Source: JBEVNX01 sp040507895 (GTDB taxonomy: Bacteria; Desulfobacterota; Binatia; JACPRU01). From it: a stretch of DNA of 35,293 bases. Positions 14,835-23,765 of the stretch are shown here, one piece after another. The DNA lies in contig JBEVNX010000227.1 of assembly GCA_040507895.1 (NCBI GenBank), forward strand, positions 1-35,293. Direction: 5' to 3'. The notes beneath the pieces were generated by a model. It had not been told where the DNA came from, did not search any database, and saw only the letters and a program-made list of their open reading frames with translations. The first letter of the stretch is position 1. Each line of letters starts with the position of its first letter. Made by a program: the position numbers and the translations under genes.

Positions 14835-16061
14835 ATGTGGCCGTTTGTGCGAGAGCTCGAGTGGGTCGCTCGGCAACGCGAGCGGATGGAACGGCTCGTG
14901 CGCGATTGGGCGTCGATCCCTTCCCAGTCGCACGACGTCGAGGGACTCACGGCGATGGCGGGCGCTCTCGAGAGCTCGTTCGCTGCGCTCGGCGCGGTCG
15001 AGCTCGTCGAATTGCCGCCCGCGACGGAGATCGACGGCGGCGGGCGCCCGGCCGAGCGGCCGCTCGGCCGCGCGCTGCGCATCACCAAGCGTCCGGCGGC
15101 TTCGCGGCGCGTGTTCCTCGGCGGTCACATGGACACGGTGCACGCGCGGGCGCAAGCGCCGCCCCTCGAGCTGCTCGCCGGAGGGCGCCTCCGCGGGCCG
15201 GGCGTGGCCGACGCAAAGGGCGGCCTTGTTGTGCTGCGGATCGCGCTCGAGGCGCTCGAGCGGAGCGCGGTGGCGGGCGGGATCGGCTGGGAGATCGTCA
15301 TCAATCCCGACGAAGAGCTCGGCTCTCCGGGGTCGGGTGCTTTGATCCAGGAGGTGGGGCGAAACACCGGCCTTGGCCTCGTCTTCGAGCCGGCGTTCGC
15401 GGACGGCGCGCTCGTGGGAGCGCGCAAGGGCTCGGGCTACTTCACCGCGGTGGTACGCGGCCGCGCGGCGCACGTGGGCCGCGACTTCGCCGCCGGGCGA
15501 AGCGCGGTGGCCGCCGCGGCGCGGCTCGCCGTCGCGCTCGATCGGCTCAACGGGTCGCGCCGCGGGGCGATTGTCAACGTCGGTAAGATCTCCGGCGGCG
15601 GCGCGCTGAACGTGGTTCCCGACCTGGCGATCGCCGGTTTCAACGTCCGGTGCGACGGCGCGGATGATCAGGTGGAACTCGAGCGGGAAATCGCCGCGAT
15701 CGTCGCCGCCGAGCGGGACTACGGGCTCGAGGTCGAGCTCCACGGCCACTTCAGTGCGCCTCCGAAGCCGCTCGACGAGCCGACGAGCGGGCTCCTCCGC
15801 GCGATCGCCGCGTGCGGCCGGGACCTGGGCATCGAGATCACCTGGCGAGCGACGGGCGGCGTCTCCGACGGCAACCGCCTCGCCGCCGCCGGCGTGACGA
15901 CAGTCGATACGCTCGGCCCCTGCGGTGGCGAGATCCATAGCCCCGGCGAATACCTGATGCTCGACTCGCTGGTGGAGCGGGCCCGACTGGTGGCTCTGGT
16001 GCTGCTGCGACTGGCCGCGGGGGACATCGCGTGCCCGTCGCCCCGGCGGGAGCCCAAGTGA
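14835..16061 (+). CDS. M20-family metallohydrolase, candidate succinylglutamate desuccinylase substitute
   Basis: 408 aa from ATG 14835 (GGAGAG 5 nt upstream). The frame is open far upstream, but that DNA belongs to the opposite-strand cytochrome. M20 di-zinc ligands and catalytic residues are all visible: H98 in GGHMDTVH, bridging D126 in GVADAKGG, E160/E161 in NPDEELGSPGS, a FEPAF glutamate, and H368 in GGEIHSPGEY. The dimerisation domain lies about 190-310 (KGSGYFTAVVRGRAAHVGRD). It resembles glutamate carboxypeptidase/ArgE/DapE-like enzymes that cleave N-acyl amino acids. It is the first gene of the ast operon and overlaps astC by GTGA. The operon has no M14 astE, so hydrolysis of N-succinylglutamate to succinate and glutamate is the natural inference, not shown by sequence. 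Confidence 0.88.
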   Translation: MWPFVRELEWVARQRERMERLVRDWASIPSQSHDVEGLTAMAGALESSFAALGAVELVELPPATEIDGGGRPAERPLGRALRITKRPAASRRVFLGGHMDTVHARAQAPPLELLAGGRLRGPGVADAKGGLVVLRIALEALERSAVAGGIGWEIVINPDEELGSPGSGALIQEVGRNTGLGLVFEPAFADGALVGARKGSGYFTAVVRGRAAHVGRDFAAGRSAVAAAARLAVALDRLNGSRRGAIVNVGKISGGGALNVVPDLAIAGFNVRCDGADDQVELEREIAAIVAAERDYGLEVELHGHFSAPPKPLDEPTSGLLRAIAACGRDLGIEITWRATGGVSDGNRLAAAGVTTVDTLGPCGGEIHSPGEYLMLDSLVERARLVALVLLRLAAGDIACPSPRREPK

Positions 16062-17422
16062 CCGCAGAGACAGATCCGCGGATCGCGGAAGCGAAGCGGC
16101 TGCTTCTCGAGGTCGCCGCCGAGCGGCGGCGCCGCCTGACCGGCGTGCGGCCGGCCGATCCGGCGCGCGCCGAGTGCTACCGCGAGACGCTCGAGCGCTT
16201 CGCCGAGCATCGCGGCGGGAGACTGTTCCACCCGTATCTCGGCAGCGGCGCCGGAGCCGGCGCGCTCGTCGAGCTCGCTGACGGCAGCGTCAAGCTCGAC
16301 ATGGTGGGCGGCATCGGCGTCCACGTGCTCGGCCACGGCGATCCGGCGCTCGTCGAGGCGGGCGTAGAGTCGGCGCTTCGCGACGTGGTAATGCAGGGCA
16401 ACCTGCAACAGAACGTCGAGTCGGCGGCGATCGCCGCCCAGCTGGTTACGATCGCGCGAGAGTCCGCGGCGCGGCTCGATCATTGCTTCCTCACCAGCAG
16501 CGGCGCGATGGCCAACGAGAACGCGTTGAAGATCCTCTTCCAGGCGCGCGCTCCGGCTGACCGCTTGCTCGCACTCGACGGCTGCTTCGCCGGCCGAACC
16601 ATGGCGCTTGCGGCGATCACCGACGAGCCCGCCTATCGCGAAGGACTGCCGCGGGCCCTGTCGGTCGATTACGTACCGTTCTTCGATCCGCGCGACGCGC
16701 GCGTCTCAACCGTGCGCGCCGTCGAGGTGCTCGAGCGCCATCTCAGCCGCTACCCCGGCCGCCATGCGGCCATGGTCTTCGAGCTGGTGCAGGGCGAAGG
16801 CGGCTTCCGTCCCGGCCGGCGCGACTACTTCGTCGCCGTGATGGAGGCGCTGCGCGGCCATGGCGTGCCGGTCTTCATCGACGAGATCCAGACCTTCGGC
16901 CGCAGCACGCGATGGTTCGCGTTTCAGCATTTCGGCCTCGAGCAATACGTCGACGTGGTGACGATCGGTAAGATGACGCAAGTCTGCGCGACACTGTTCT
17001 CCGACACCGTGAAGCCGCGTCCTGGCCTGCTGAGCCAGACATTCACCGGTTCGACGTCGGCAATCTTGGCTGCGGCGGCGATCCTCGACAGGCTCGGTGC
17101 CGGCGGGTTCTTCGGCGAGGACGGGCGGATCGCGCGCATCCACGCGCGCTTCGCCAGCCAGTTCGAAGGAATCGCCAAGCGTAATGCGGAGCGTTTCGGG
17201 CCAGGCGTTTACGGCTGGGGCCTCGGAGGCATGATCGCGTTCGAAGTCGACGGAGGGGACCTCGCTGCCACCAAGCAGTTTCTCCGCAGGCTCTTCGATG
17301 CGGGCGTTGTCGCCTATTACGCTGGCTCGAGCCCCGCGCGCGTGCGCTTCCTGCCGCCGCTCGGCGCCATCACCGATGGCGACGTCGACCTGGCCTGCGA
17401 GATCGTCGAAAGGAGCCTTTGA
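16058..17422 (+). CDS. astC: Class III PLP aminotransferase, succinylornithine transaminase position
   Basis: 454 aa from GTG 16058, a GTGA overlap with the M20 stop and GGGAG upstream. An earlier GTG at 16031 is possible. Fold type I class III features: SSGAMANENALKILFQARA, the glycine-rich PLP-phosphate region; DEIQTFGRS with the Asp that contacts the pyridine nitrogen; K305 in VTIGKMTQVCA as Schiff-base lysine; and TFTGSTSAILAAAAILDRLG. In the AST pathway AstC moves the delta-amino group of N2-succinylornithine to 2-oxoglutarate. At 454 aa it is longer than E. coli AstC (about 406), with an extended N-terminus, and it looks divergent, so the function rests mainly on its place in the operon. 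Other omega-amino substrates remain possible. Confidence 0.82.
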   Translation: MTAETDPRIAEAKRLLLEVAAERRRRLTGVRPADPARAECYRETLERFAEHRGGRLFHPYLGSGAGAGALVELADGSVKLDMVGGIGVHVLGHGDPALVEAGVESALRDVVMQGNLQQNVESAAIAAQLVTIARESAARLDHCFLTSSGAMANENALKILFQARAPADRLLALDGCFAGRTMALAAITDEPAYREGLPRALSVDYVPFFDPRDARVSTVRAVEVLERHLSRYPGRHAAMVFELVQGEGGFRPGRRDYFVAVMEALRGHGVPVFIDEIQTFGRSTRWFAFQHFGLEQYVDVVTIGKMTQVCATLFSDTVKPRPGLLSQTFTGSTSAILAAAAILDRLGAGGFFGEDGRIARIHARFASQFEGIAKRNAERFGPGVYGWGLGGMIAFEVDGGDLAATKQFLRRLFDAGVVAYYAGSSPARVRFLPPLGAITDGDVDLACEIVERSL

Positions 17423-17424
17423 CC

Positions 17425-18486
17425 ATGCTGGTGGTGAGGCCGGTCGCGAAGGAGGACCTCGACGCCCTCCTCGAACTCGCGCACCTGGCGTCGTTCGGGC
17501 TGACGACGTTGCCGAAAGACCGCGACCTGCTGGCGCGGCGGATCCGCGAATCGCTGCGGGCCTTCGATCGGATCGAAGACGCCGAGCCCCACGGCGAAGC
17601 CTACCTCTTCGTGCTCGAGGATCGCGCCCGGCGCCACCTCGCCGGCACGTCGGGCATCGTCTCGAAGGTCGGCGGCTTCCAGCCGTTCTACGCCTACCGC
17701 GTCGAGACGACGCATCACGAGTCGAGGATGCTCGGCGTCGCGAAGTCGGTCGACGTGCTGCATCTGGTCCTCGAGCACGATGGACCGTCCGAGATGGCGA
17801 GCCTGTTTCTTCATCCCGACTACCGGCAGGGAGGCACGGGGCGGATGCTGTCGCTCGCGCGCTTCCTGTTCATCGCCGAGTTCCCGCGGCTGTTCGATTC
17901 GCGGGTCATCTCCGAGATCCGCGGCGTCGTCGACTCGCAGGGGCGAAGCCCGTTCTGGGACGCCGTCGGCCGCCACTTCTTCGACATGGAGTTTCCCAAA
18001 GCGGACTATCTCTCGGTGGTGAACAAGGAGTTCATCGGCGAGCTCATGCCCCGCCATCCGATCTACGTGCCGATGCTGCCGCGCGAGGCCCAAGCGGTGA
18101 TCGGCAAGCCGCATCCGGAGAGCCTCGGGGCGCTGCGGATCCTCGAGAGCGAAGGATTCCGCTCCTCCGGCATGGTGGACATCTTCGAGGCCGGCCCGAT
18201 CGTGCAGTGCTCGCGGGATTCGATTCGCGCCGTGCGCGAGAGCATTCGCGCGAAGGTCGGCGCGATCGTCGACGCCCCGTTGCCGGGTGCGCCAGTGCTG
18301 TTGAGCAACGGCCGGGCCGACTATCGGGCATGTCAGGCGCCCGCCGCGCGCGATGGCGGCGGTGACGTCGTGCTCTCGCGCGAGACCGCGCGGAGCCTGG
18401 CGATCGAGGTGGGCGCGCCGGTGCGCACGGTATCGCTGCGCGCCGCGTTGGCTACCCCCCAGGGCGAGCGATGCGCGGGCACCTGA
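17425..18486 (+). CDS. astA: Arginine N-succinyltransferase
   Basis: 353 aa. ATG 17425 is 2 nt after the aminotransferase stop, with AAAGGAG about 9 nt upstream; a TTG 6 nt earlier is too close to it. The protein matches AstA along its length: LVVRPVAKEDLDALLELAHL at the N-terminus, GTSGIVSKVGGFQPFYAYRV, FLHPDYRQGGTGRMLSLARF, RGVVDSQGRSPFWDAVGRHF, FIGELMPRHPIYVPMLPREA and the FEAGPIVQC region. The fold is a double GNAT-like domain. The enzyme transfers succinyl from succinyl-CoA to the alpha-amino group of arginine, the first step of ammonia-yielding arginine catabolism. Only one copy is present, so a homomer is expected rather than the AruF/AruG pair of Pseudomonas. Its 3' end overlaps astD by 16 bp. 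Confidence 0.93.
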   Translation: MLVVRPVAKEDLDALLELAHLASFGLTTLPKDRDLLARRIRESLRAFDRIEDAEPHGEAYLFVLEDRARRHLAGTSGIVSKVGGFQPFYAYRVETTHHESRMLGVAKSVDVLHLVLEHDGPSEMASLFLHPDYRQGGTGRMLSLARFLFIAEFPRLFDSRVISEIRGVVDSQGRSPFWDAVGRHFFDMEFPKADYLSVVNKEFIGELMPRHPIYVPMLPREAQAVIGKPHPESLGALRILESEGFRSSGMVDIFEAGPIVQCSRDSIRAVRESIRAKVGAIVDAPLPGAPVLLSNGRADYRACQAPAARDGGGDVVLSRETARSLAIEVGAPVRTVSLRAALATPQGERCAGT

Positions 18487-19928
18487 TCGACGCGCGCTGG
18501 GTCGCGGGCGGGGGCCCGCAGTACGAGTCAGACGACCCGGCGACCGGACGCCCATGCTGGAACGGGCGGGCCGCGACCGCGGCCGAGGTAGCGGCCGCCG
18601 TGGACTCCGCGCGCCGTGCCGGCGATGACTGGCGCTGCAGCCCGTTGGCGGAGCGTGCACGGCTTCTCGAGGCGTTCGCCTCCGCGCTCCGCGCACGTCG
18701 TCGACCGCTTGCCGAAGCGATCTCCCTGGAGGTCGGCAAGCCCCTGTGGGAATCGCTCGGCGAAGTCGATGCCATGATCGGCAAGATCCCGCTTACGCTC
18801 GAAGCCTGGCGCGAGCGCCGCGCAGAGACGGCGACGGCGGGCGCCGGAGGACAAACGATCACGCGCTGGCGCCCGGTCGGAGTCCTCGCGGTGTTCGGTC
18901 CCTTCAACTTCCCAGGTCATCTGCCGAACGGCCACATCGCGCCCGCACTGCTCGCCGGCAACACGGTCGTGTTCAAGCCGAGCGAGCTCGCGCCGCTCGT
19001 GGCCGAGCGGACCGTGGAGGTTTGGATCGAGGCCGGCCTCCCGCGCGGTGTGTTGAATCTCGTCCAAGGGGGACGCGAAACGGGAGCCGTGCTCGCGGCG
19101 CATCCCGGCATCGATGGTGTGCTGTTCACGGGCAGCTTCGCGACCGGCCGCGTCCTCGCGCGGGCGCTCGCGGACCGACCGCAGGTCCTCCTAGCCCTGG
19201 AGATGGGGGGGAACAACCCGCTCGTCGTCCACCAGGTCTCGAACCGCGACGCTGCCGCGTCGCTCGCGGCGCAGTCGGCGTTCGTGAGTGCCGGGCAGCG
19301 CTGCACCGCAGCACGCCGGCTGGTCGTCGTAGAGGGCGCCGACGCCGACCGCTTCGTCGAGCGGCTCGCGGCGGTGACGCGCCAGATCCGCGTCGCCCCC
19401 TGGACCGCGGACCCCGAGCCGTTCATGGGGCCACTCGTGCAGCCGAGCGCCGCCGACGCAGTGCTCACAGCCTACTCGCGGCTGGTCGCCGCCGGCGCGC
19501 GTCCGATTGTCCCGCTCGAACGTCTCGCGGCGGGCCCGGCGTTCCTCTCGCCCGGCGTGCTCGACGTGACAGGCCTGGCGGAGCGGGGAGACGAGGAGAT
19601 CTTCGGGCCGCTCTTGCAGCTGGTTCGCGTCACCGACTTCGATGCCGCGGTCGAGGAAGCGAACCGCACGTCCTACGGCCTCGTCGCCGCACTGCTGTGC
19701 GATCGACGGGATCTGTGGGAGCGCTTCCGGCACCGCGTGCGCGCAGGGCTCGTCAACTGGAACCGGCCGACGACGGGCGCGAGCAGCGCGCTGGCTTTCG
19801 GCGGCGTGGGGAGGAGCGGCAACCATCGGCCGAGCGGCTTTTTCGCCGTCGACTACTGCGCCGACCCGGTGGCGTCGATCGAGCACGACGCGCTCGTCGC
19901 GGCGCGCGTCCCGGGCATCGCCCAATGA
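18471..19928 (+). CDS. astD: N-succinylglutamate 5-semialdehyde dehydrogenase
   Basis: 485 aa, normal AstD length, starting at ATG 18471 within the end of astA. The start MRGHLIDARWVAGGGPQYES and the chain follow the aldehyde-dehydrogenase order: VGVLAVFGPFNFPGHLPNGH with the substrate-pocket Asn, NTVVFKPSELAP for NAD binding, FTGSFATGR, general base E244 in LALEMGGNNPL, and nucleophile C278 in SAGQRCTAARR. EEIFGPLLQLVRV and AGLVNWNRPTTGASSALAFG close the catalytic domain. It oxidises succinylglutamate semialdehyde with NAD+ to succinylglutamate, the substrate expected for the missing AstE step. Cytoplasmic. Coupled to astB by an ATGA overlap. Confidence 0.93.
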   Translation: MRGHLIDARWVAGGGPQYESDDPATGRPCWNGRAATAAEVAAAVDSARRAGDDWRCSPLAERARLLEAFASALRARRRPLAEAISLEVGKPLWESLGEVDAMIGKIPLTLEAWRERRAETATAGAGGQTITRWRPVGVLAVFGPFNFPGHLPNGHIAPALLAGNTVVFKPSELAPLVAERTVEVWIEAGLPRGVLNLVQGGRETGAVLAAHPGIDGVLFTGSFATGRVLARALADRPQVLLALEMGGNNPLVVHQVSNRDAAASLAAQSAFVSAGQRCTAARRLVVVEGADADRFVERLAAVTRQIRVAPWTADPEPFMGPLVQPSAADAVLTAYSRLVAAGARPIVPLERLAAGPAFLSPGVLDVTGLAERGDEEIFGPLLQLVRVTDFDAAVEEANRTSYGLVAALLCDRRDLWERFRHRVRAGLVNWNRPTTGASSALAFGGVGRSGNHRPSGFFAVDYCADPVASIEHDALVAARVPGIAQ

Positions 19929-21241
19929 GCGCGGTCGAGGTGAACTTCGACGGTCTGGTCGGCCCGACGCACCACTACGGCGGGCTCGGTCCGGGGAATC
20001 TGGCGTCGGCCCGCTCCCGCGGCGAGGTATCGAGCCCGCGCGCCGCCGCAATGCAGGGACTCGCCAAGATCAAGGTGATGATGGACCTCGGCGTCCGCCA
20101 AGCGGTCCTGCCGCCGCACGAGCGCCCGAGCGTGGCGGCGCTTCGCAGCTTGGGCTTCACGGGCGGGGACCGGGAGGTCCTGGAGAACGCGGCACGCGAG
20201 GCGCCGGATCTGCTCTCCGCGTGCGCGAGTGCCTCCGCGATGTGGGCCGCCAACGCCGCAACCGTGTCCGCCCCCGCGGACACGACCGACGGCCGGGTGC
20301 ACTTCACGCCAGCGAGCTTCCCCGCCGAGCTCCATCGCACCCTCGAGACCGAGACCACCGCCGCGGTGCTGCGCAAGCTATTTGCCGACCCGACCCGCTT
20401 CGTTCACCACAAGGCGCTTCCGACCTGCGCGTGGCTCTCCGACGAGGGCGCGGCCAACCACATGCGGCTTGCACGCCGTCACGGCGAGCCCGGGGTCGAG
20501 ATCTTCGTCTACGGCCGGACGGCTCGCGAGGATGGACTGGGCCGCTACCGCGCCCGCCAGACTTTCGAAGCGTCGGCGGCGGTGGCGCGACTGCATGGCG
20601 TGAGGCGGGCGCTCTTCCTCCGGCAGAGCGACGCCGCCATCGACGCCGGGGCGTTTCACAACGACGTCGTCGCGGTGGCGAACGAGAACGTGCTCCTCCA
20701 TCACGAGGCGGCGTTCGCCGACGGCGAAGCCGAGATCGCGCGGATCCGCGCGGCGTGCGGCGGCGGGCTCGAGGTGTTCACGATCCGCGCGGGCGAGCTC
20801 TCGCTCAAGACGGCGGTCGATTCGTATCTCTTCAATAGCCAGCTCGTGTCGCTGCCCGGAGGAGGCATGGCGCTGGTCTGCCCGGAGGAATGCCGGGAGA
20901 TTCCCGCCGCGTGGTCGGTGATCGAGCGACTGCGTGACACCGTGCCGCTGCGAGAGGTGCGGGCCGTCGGCGTACGCCAGAGCATGCGGAACGGCGGCGG
21001 ACCGGCGTGCCTGCGACTGCGCGTGCTGCTGGAAGACGGCGGCCTCGCCGCCGTGCACCCGGGCGCGATGGTCGATGTCGCGCTGCTCGCGCGGCTTGCC
21101 GCCTGGGTGGAGCGCCACTACCGCGACCGCCTCAGCCCGCACGACCTCGCAGACCCACAGCTCCTCGAGGAGAGTCGCGCCGCCCTCGACGAGGTGAGCG
21201 GGATCCTCGGGCTCGGCGCGATCTATCCGTTTCAATCCTGA
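19925..21241 (+). CDS. astB: N-succinylarginine dihydrolase
   Basis: 438 aa from ATG 19925, overlapping the astD stop as ATGA. The N-terminus EVNFDGLVGPTHHYGGLGPG is the AstB signature. The pentein-fold (amidinotransferase-like) catalytic residues are visible: H245 in GAFHNDVVAVAN and C362 in NGGGPACLRLRV, close to H248 and C365 of the E. coli enzyme. LPTCAWLSDEGAANHMRLAR and LPGGGMALVCPEEC are also typical. It hydrolyses N2-succinylarginine to succinylornithine, CO2 and two ammonia, the second AST step. It is the last gene of the operon, and no astE follows. A 146-bp gap with repeats separates it from the oxidoreductase gene. Confidence 0.94.
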   Translation: MSAVEVNFDGLVGPTHHYGGLGPGNLASARSRGEVSSPRAAAMQGLAKIKVMMDLGVRQAVLPPHERPSVAALRSLGFTGGDREVLENAAREAPDLLSACASASAMWAANAATVSAPADTTDGRVHFTPASFPAELHRTLETETTAAVLRKLFADPTRFVHHKALPTCAWLSDEGAANHMRLARRHGEPGVEIFVYGRTAREDGLGRYRARQTFEASAAVARLHGVRRALFLRQSDAAIDAGAFHNDVVAVANENVLLHHEAAFADGEAEIARIRAACGGGLEVFTIRAGELSLKTAVDSYLFNSQLVSLPGGGMALVCPEECREIPAAWSVIERLRDTVPLREVRAVGVRQSMRNGGGPACLRLRVLLEDGGLAAVHPGAMVDVALLARLAAWVERHYRDRLSPHDLADPQLLEESRAALDEVSGILGLGAIYPFQS

Positions 21242-21291
21242 GCCCCAGCGGCCTGCAGCGACGAGCTCGCGGGGCGCCGAACGCTCGCCGC

Positions 21292-21340
21292 AGTGGATCT
21301 GTCAGACTCTCGAAAAGTGGATCTTTGCATTAGCCACTTT
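21292..21340. promoter_or_regulatory. Repeated AGTGGATCT and AAAGTGG/CCACTTT dyad upstream of the oxidoreductase gene
   Basis: AGTGGATCT occurs at 21292-21300 and again at 21316-21324. The second copy is part of an inverted repeat AAAGTGG (21314-21320) / CCACTTT (21334-21340) with a 13-nt spacer. The pattern lies in the 146-bp AT-richer gap between astB and the molybdopterin oxidoreductase, about 50-95 bp before its start, a place for an operator or a hairpin. No clear sigma-70 or sigma-54 promoter is readable. Confidence 0.35.
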
Positions 21341-21387
21341 GACGCCGCACCGTTCTCCTCGGCGCGTGGAGCGCCCGGGAGGAACCG

Positions 21388-23694
21388 ATGAACGATCGAT
21401 GGTCGAAGCTCGAGCCAACACGCCGCGCGATCCAACGTGTCTGTCCGTTCTGCGAAGCGACCTGCGGCCTGACGATCGAGGCCGAGGGTGGATCGATCCT
21501 TTCCGTGCGGGGCGACGCGGAGGACCCGTTCTCTCGCGGGTACATCTGTCCGAAGGCCTACGGAGTGAAGCAGCTCTACGAGGATCCGGACCGGCTACGG
21601 CGGCCGGTGCGGCGCACGGCGACCGGCTGGCAGGAGATCGGCTGGGACGACGCGTTCGAGGAGATCGCCGCGCGCTTGCTGGCCATTCGCGAGAAGCATG
21701 GCAAGGACGCGATCGGCATGTACGTCGGAAACCCGCTGGTGCACGACTCCGCGTTTCTTTACTACCCCGTGCTCGTGCGGGCGCTCGCCAGCCGCAGCGT
21801 CTTCAACGCCTCCGCGATCGACACGCTGCCGAAGGAGGTCTCGACCGGCTTGATGTTCGGCGGTCCGTTTCCCGAGGCGGTTCCGGTGCCGGACATCGAC
21901 CGCACCCGCTACCTGCTGATCGTCGGCGCGAACCCGATCGTGTCGCACGGCAGCTTGATGACGATGCCCGACGCTCCGCGCCGGCTGAAGGCGGTCATCG
22001 AGCGCGGCGGCAAGATCGTCGTCATCGATCCGCGCCGCACCGAGACCGCGAAGATTGCCAGCGAGCATCACTTCATCCGCCCCGGCATGGATGCGGCGTT
22101 TCTGCTTGCGCTGGTGCATACGCTGTTCGAGGAGCGCCTCGTGGACCTCGGCGTCGCGGCGGGGCACGTGCGGGACGTCGACGCAGTCGAAGACCTGGTC
22201 CGCGAGCTTTCGCCCGAGGCCGTCGCGGAGCACTGCGGAATCGCAGCGTGGACGATCCGCGCGATCGCCCGCGAGCTCGCCGCGGCACCCTCCGCCGCGT
22301 GCTACGGCCGCCTCGGCACCTGCGTCCAGGAGTTCGGCACGCTGGCCAGCTGGGCGGTCGATCTGGTGAACGTGCTCTCCGGTAATCTCGATCGTCCGGG
22401 CGGCGCGATGTTCCCGACGGCCGCGGCGCCGCTCGGCGCCATCGCCAAAGGCAAGCCCTTCGGCTTCGCGCGCTGGAAGAGCCGCGTGAGCGGCCAGCCG
22501 GAAGTGGGTGGACTGATCCCGTCCTCGACGATGGCCGAGGAGATGCTCACGCCTGGCGAGGGGCAGGTGCGGGCCATGATCCTGCTGATGACGAATCCGC
22601 TGCGCAGCGCCGCCAACTCGGGCCGGCTCGAGGCCGCTTTCGCCGGGCTCGACTTCCTCGTCGCCGTCGACTTCTACATCAACGAGACGACGCGGTTCGC
22701 CGACATCATTCTCCCCACGCCGTCTGCCGCCGAGCAGCCGAACTACGAATTCGGCCTCTACCATCTCTCGGTGCGCAATGTGGCGAAATGGTCCTGGGCG
22801 GCGGTGCCCCCTCCGGTCGGGGCGAAGCCCGCCTGGGAAGTGCTGCTGCGACTCGGCGCGATCTTCATGGGAGCGCGTGGCCTACGTACGGAGGACATCG
22901 ACGATCTGGTGTTTCGGCACGTCGCCGCCAGCGCGGTGAAGGAAGGCGGCCCGTGGCCGGGCTTGACGGTCGAGGAAGTCGTTGCGAAGTGCGCTGGCGC
23001 CGTCGGCCCCGATCGGGTGATCGACCTCTTGATCCGCGTCGGTTCTTACGGGGACGGATTCGGGCGGCGGCAGCAGGGCCTTACGCTCGCCAAGGTGCGC
23101 GAGGCGCCGCATGGCATCGATCTCGGGCCGCTGAAGCCGCGGCTCCCGGAGGTGATCAATACGGCGAGCGGCCGGATCGAGCTCGCTCCGGCGCCGATCG
23201 TCGCCGACCTCGCGCGGCTGCAGAGCCGCATGCTCGAACGCCCGGGCGGCCTGCAGCTCATCGGACGCCGAAACCTCCGCACCAGCAATTCCTTCATGCA
23301 CAACCTGCCTGCGCTGGTGAAGGGGCCGAACCCCTGCACGCTGCAGATCTCGCCCGACGACGCTCGCCGTCTCGGTCTCGCCGACGGCGGCGCGGCGCGA
23401 ATTACGAGCCGGGCGGGCAGCGTCGTGGCTCCGGTCGAGATCACGGCGGACCTGATGCCGGGGGTCGTGAGCCTGCCGCACGGCTGGGGACATGACGCCG
23501 ACGGCTCGCGCCTCGCGGTGGCAAGCGCGCACGCGGGAGTGAACGCCAACGCGCTCACCGATGACCGCGCTTACGACCGGGCGAGCGGCACCGCAGTGCT
23601 CTTCGGCACGCCCGTCACCGTCGAGCCGGCGGCGCGCCCCGAACGAAGCCCCGAACCGACGGTCACAGTCGCGCCGCTGGAGGGAACGGCTTGA
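21388..23694 (+). CDS. Molybdopterin oxidoreductase (DMSO-reductase superfamily) with [4Fe-4S] domain
   Basis: 768 aa from ATG 21388, with GGGAGGAACCG just upstream. The N-terminal cluster motif is C19-x2-C22-x3-C26-x27-C54 (CPFCEATC ... GYICPK), a [4Fe-4S] site. Bis-MGD binding blocks follow: LIVGANPIVSHGSLMTMPDA, IVVIDPRRTETAKIASEHHF, RLGTCVQEFGTLASWAVDLV and ILLMTNPLRSAANSGRLEAA. The C-terminal MGD domain has SNSFMHNLPALVKGPNPCTL and PDDARRLGLADGGAARITSR. At the Mo-ligand region NASAIDTLPKEVS there is no Cys or Sec, so D145 or a nearby Ser is the likely ligand, which argues against a classic formate dehydrogenase. No Tat signal is seen, so cytoplasmic. The electron partner is not adjacent. 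Confidence 0.88.
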   Translation: MNDRWSKLEPTRRAIQRVCPFCEATCGLTIEAEGGSILSVRGDAEDPFSRGYICPKAYGVKQLYEDPDRLRRPVRRTATGWQEIGWDDAFEEIAARLLAIREKHGKDAIGMYVGNPLVHDSAFLYYPVLVRALASRSVFNASAIDTLPKEVSTGLMFGGPFPEAVPVPDIDRTRYLLIVGANPIVSHGSLMTMPDAPRRLKAVIERGGKIVVIDPRRTETAKIASEHHFIRPGMDAAFLLALVHTLFEERLVDLGVAAGHVRDVDAVEDLVRELSPEAVAEHCGIAAWTIRAIARELAAAPSAACYGRLGTCVQEFGTLASWAVDLVNVLSGNLDRPGGAMFPTAAAPLGAIAKGKPFGFARWKSRVSGQPEVGGLIPSSTMAEEMLTPGEGQVRAMILLMTNPLRSAANSGRLEAAFAGLDFLVAVDFYINETTRFADIILPTPSAAEQPNYEFGLYHLSVRNVAKWSWAAVPPPVGAKPAWEVLLRLGAIFMGARGLRTEDIDDLVFRHVAASAVKEGGPWPGLTVEEVVAKCAGAVGPDRVIDLLIRVGSYGDGFGRRQQGLTLAKVREAPHGIDLGPLKPRLPEVINTASGRIELAPAPIVADLARLQSRMLERPGGLQLIGRRNLRTSNSFMHNLPALVKGPNPCTLQISPDDARRLGLADGGAARITSRAGSVVAPVEITADLMPGVVSLPHGWGHDADGSRLAVASAHAGVNANALTDDRAYDRASGTAVLFGTPVTVEPAARPERSPEPTVTVAPLEGTA

Positions 23695-23765
23695 GTTGCG
23701 CTCCGCAAGATCCTCAAGACGCTGCGGCGCTCTCGCTGGCATCGGCGGGCGAGGAGGACGGAACC

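Noticed and set aside
18746..19924. Long in-frame extension upstream of astB
   Set aside because: It overlaps astD in another frame and gives Arg-rich sequence. AstB homology begins exactly at ATG 19925.
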